The position numbers were made by a program, and so were the translations under genes. From positions 13,354 through 37,292 of the forward strand of contig DDLS01000187.1 in assembly GCA_002340255.1 (NCBI GenBank): 23,939 nt of DNA, read 5' to 3'. Below, in pieces: positions 23,337-23,939 of the stretch. The notes beneath the pieces are model-generated. The model was given only the letters and a program-made list of their open reading frames with translations. It did not search any database and was not told where the DNA came from. This stretch comes from Cyanobacteria bacterium UBA2566. GTDB lineage: Bacteria > Cyanobacteriota > Cyanobacteriia > Cyanobacteriales > Desertifilaceae. Numbering within the stretch: the stretch's first letter is position 1; every line of letters starts with the position of its first letter.

Positions 23337-23777
23337 TCATGGCTGAATATTCGATTCTAGGTTTTTCAAAACTCTCAGCACCTCACACAATTCATTCTGT
23401 AAAGGCAACAGGGAAAAACTGCGAGAAATATCATATTGTGGCCTTCCTTGAGAACTGAGCTTCAGAAAAAAGAATTCCCCACCATTGGTTACCATTGCAA
23501 ATGCCGGTTTCTCTGGATGAGGATTCGCCATCATATAGGCAAGAGTTTGGGGAATTGCCGTATCTAGATTCAGTTGGCTACTTTTCGATTCCAAAACTGC
23601 GATCCAAATTCCTTGGGAGATTAGCAAAAAATCAATTCTACCTCGTAAAAATTTCTCCGAGACTTCACTATCCGAGACAGAAGTTGTCGCTTCAACAGCA
23701 ACTTCGGCTTGCATTTGAAACGGCGGATCGTAAAATCCTGCCAACTCCAATAAGGCAGATAACACGACTAAATTCAC
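23337..23777 (-). CDS. 5'-truncated HsdR-N-like (type I restriction R subunit N-terminal) protein
   Basis: The frame LVNLVVLSALLELAGFYDPPF, then GRIDFLLISQGIWIAVLESK with the PD-(D/E)XK pattern D...ExK, and TLAYMMANPHPEKPAFAMVTNGGEFFFLKL match the small HsdR-N-like proteins common in cyanobacteria. These normally have extra N-terminal sequence. Here the open frame continues upstream of the GTG at 23777 only to a TAG at 23811-23813, right beside a GC palindrome, so the N-terminal part is missing. Expression as a shortened protein from GTG is possible, but it is likely a decayed gene. Confidence 0.6.
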   Translation of the reverse strand: MNLVVLSALLELAGFYDPPFQMQAEVAVEATTSVSDSEVSEKFLRGRIDFLLISQGIWIAVLESKSSQLNLDTAIPQTLAYMMANPHPEKPAFAMVTNGGEFFFLKLSSQGRPQYDISRSFSLLPLQNELCEVLRVLKNLESNIQP

Positions 23778-23795
23778 TAATCCTTCAGCCAGATA

Positions 23796-23810
23796 CAGCG
23801 CGAAGCGCTG
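23796..23810. repeat. 15-bp GC palindrome at the broken end of the HsdR-N-like gene
   Basis: CAGCGC-GAA-GCGCTG is a perfect 6-bp stem with a 3-nt loop. It sits exactly where homology to the family start is lost. It resembles the arms at 1811-1845 and the GCGC motifs in the two heptad repeats. Confidence 0.5.
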
Positions 23811-23844
23811 CTATGAGGTACATTGTTGATCGTAGATGTGAGTT

Positions 23845-23928
23845 GTCATTGCGACCGCAGGGAAGCAATCGCCAAGATTGGGGGATTTTGCGATTGCTTC
23901 ATTCCACTTGCGTGACCTTCGCAATGAC
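23845..23928. repeat. Nested inverted-repeat element (MITE-like)
   Basis: Outer arms GTCATTGCGA (23845-23854) and TCGCAATGAC (23919-23928) are perfect 10-bp inverted repeats. Inside them GAAGCAATCGC (23862-23872) pairs with GCGATTGCTTC (23890-23900), a perfect 11-bp pair. The 84-bp unit could fold into a long two-part hairpin. Repeats built on GTCATTGCGA and AGCAATCGC are known to be dispersed in many bacterial genomes, including cyanobacteria. The rest of 23814-23939 shows no gene. Confidence 0.65.
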
Positions 23929-23939
23929 TGATCTCAATG

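Noticed and set aside
1..23939. CRISPR arrays, tRNA or rRNA genes, complete insertion sequences
   Set aside because: No regularly spaced repeats, tRNA-like cloverleaf arms or transposase with terminal repeats were recognised by eye; a dedicated scan (tRNAscan, CRISPR finder) was not possible.

Overview
The window looks like cyanobacterial chromosome. The HIP1 octamer GCGATCGC recurs in genes and intergenic DNA, heptanucleotide tandem repeats of the cyanobacterial STRR kind are present, and several proteins belong to families common in filamentous cyanobacteria: a DacB-type carboxypeptidase without a classical signal peptide, a PGM1-like ATP-grasp ligase, a hybrid CheA, a DUF4351-type Rpn protein and an HsdR-N-like protein. 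No rRNA, tRNA, CRISPR array or complete insertion sequence was seen.

Left part (1-9,960) is mostly ordinary chromosome. It holds the tail of an unidentified gene, a two-helix membrane protein, a small helix-turn-helix-like protein with a decayed in-frame tail, a D-Ala-D-Ala carboxypeptidase, a 60-residue conserved-type small protein, an Rpn/DUF4351 nuclease-like protein, a PGM1-like ATP-grasp ligase (minus), a CheA histidine kinase with a C-terminal receiver (plus) and an M23 lipoprotein endopeptidase (minus). Several intergenic spacers carry stem-loops or heptad repeats.

Middle (10,022-12,084) is a two-gene unit with a one-base stop/start overlap. The first protein fuses an N-terminal PD-(D/E)XK (HsdR-N-like) domain to a ParA/MinD-type ATPase. 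The second has a ParB-like N-terminal region and a Rho_N/SAP-like C-terminal DNA- or RNA-binding segment. I know of no described system of this exact form. It converges on the next locus with 12 bp between stop codons.

Right part (12,097-22,886, all minus) is a compact operon that reads, in transcription order, as a DNA phosphorothioation defence system of the Ssp type: DUF4007 protein (SspB-like), large P-loop ATPase (SspC-like), PAPS-reductase/DndC-like PP-loop protein (SspD-like), a DUF262+DUF1524 protein with DGQQR and HNH motifs (SspE-like), a small GIY-YIG-fold protein, a DGQHR protein of the DndB family, and a class V cysteine desulfurase (SspA/DndA-like). The desulfurase would mobilise sulfur, SspD/SspC/SspB would place it in the DNA backbone, and SspE would sense the mark and attack unmarked DNA. 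The GIY-YIG protein and the DndB-like protein are additions to the five-gene SspABCD-SspE set. The 13,322-17,534 cassette (SspE, GIY-YIG, DndB-like) lacks HIP1 and is AT-richer than the B-C-D and A genes around it, so it may have its own history.

Right edge (22,941-23,939): a Phd/YefM-type antitoxin-like gene without an adjacent toxin, a 5'-truncated HsdR-N-like gene, a small GC palindrome at its broken end, and a nested inverted-repeat element.
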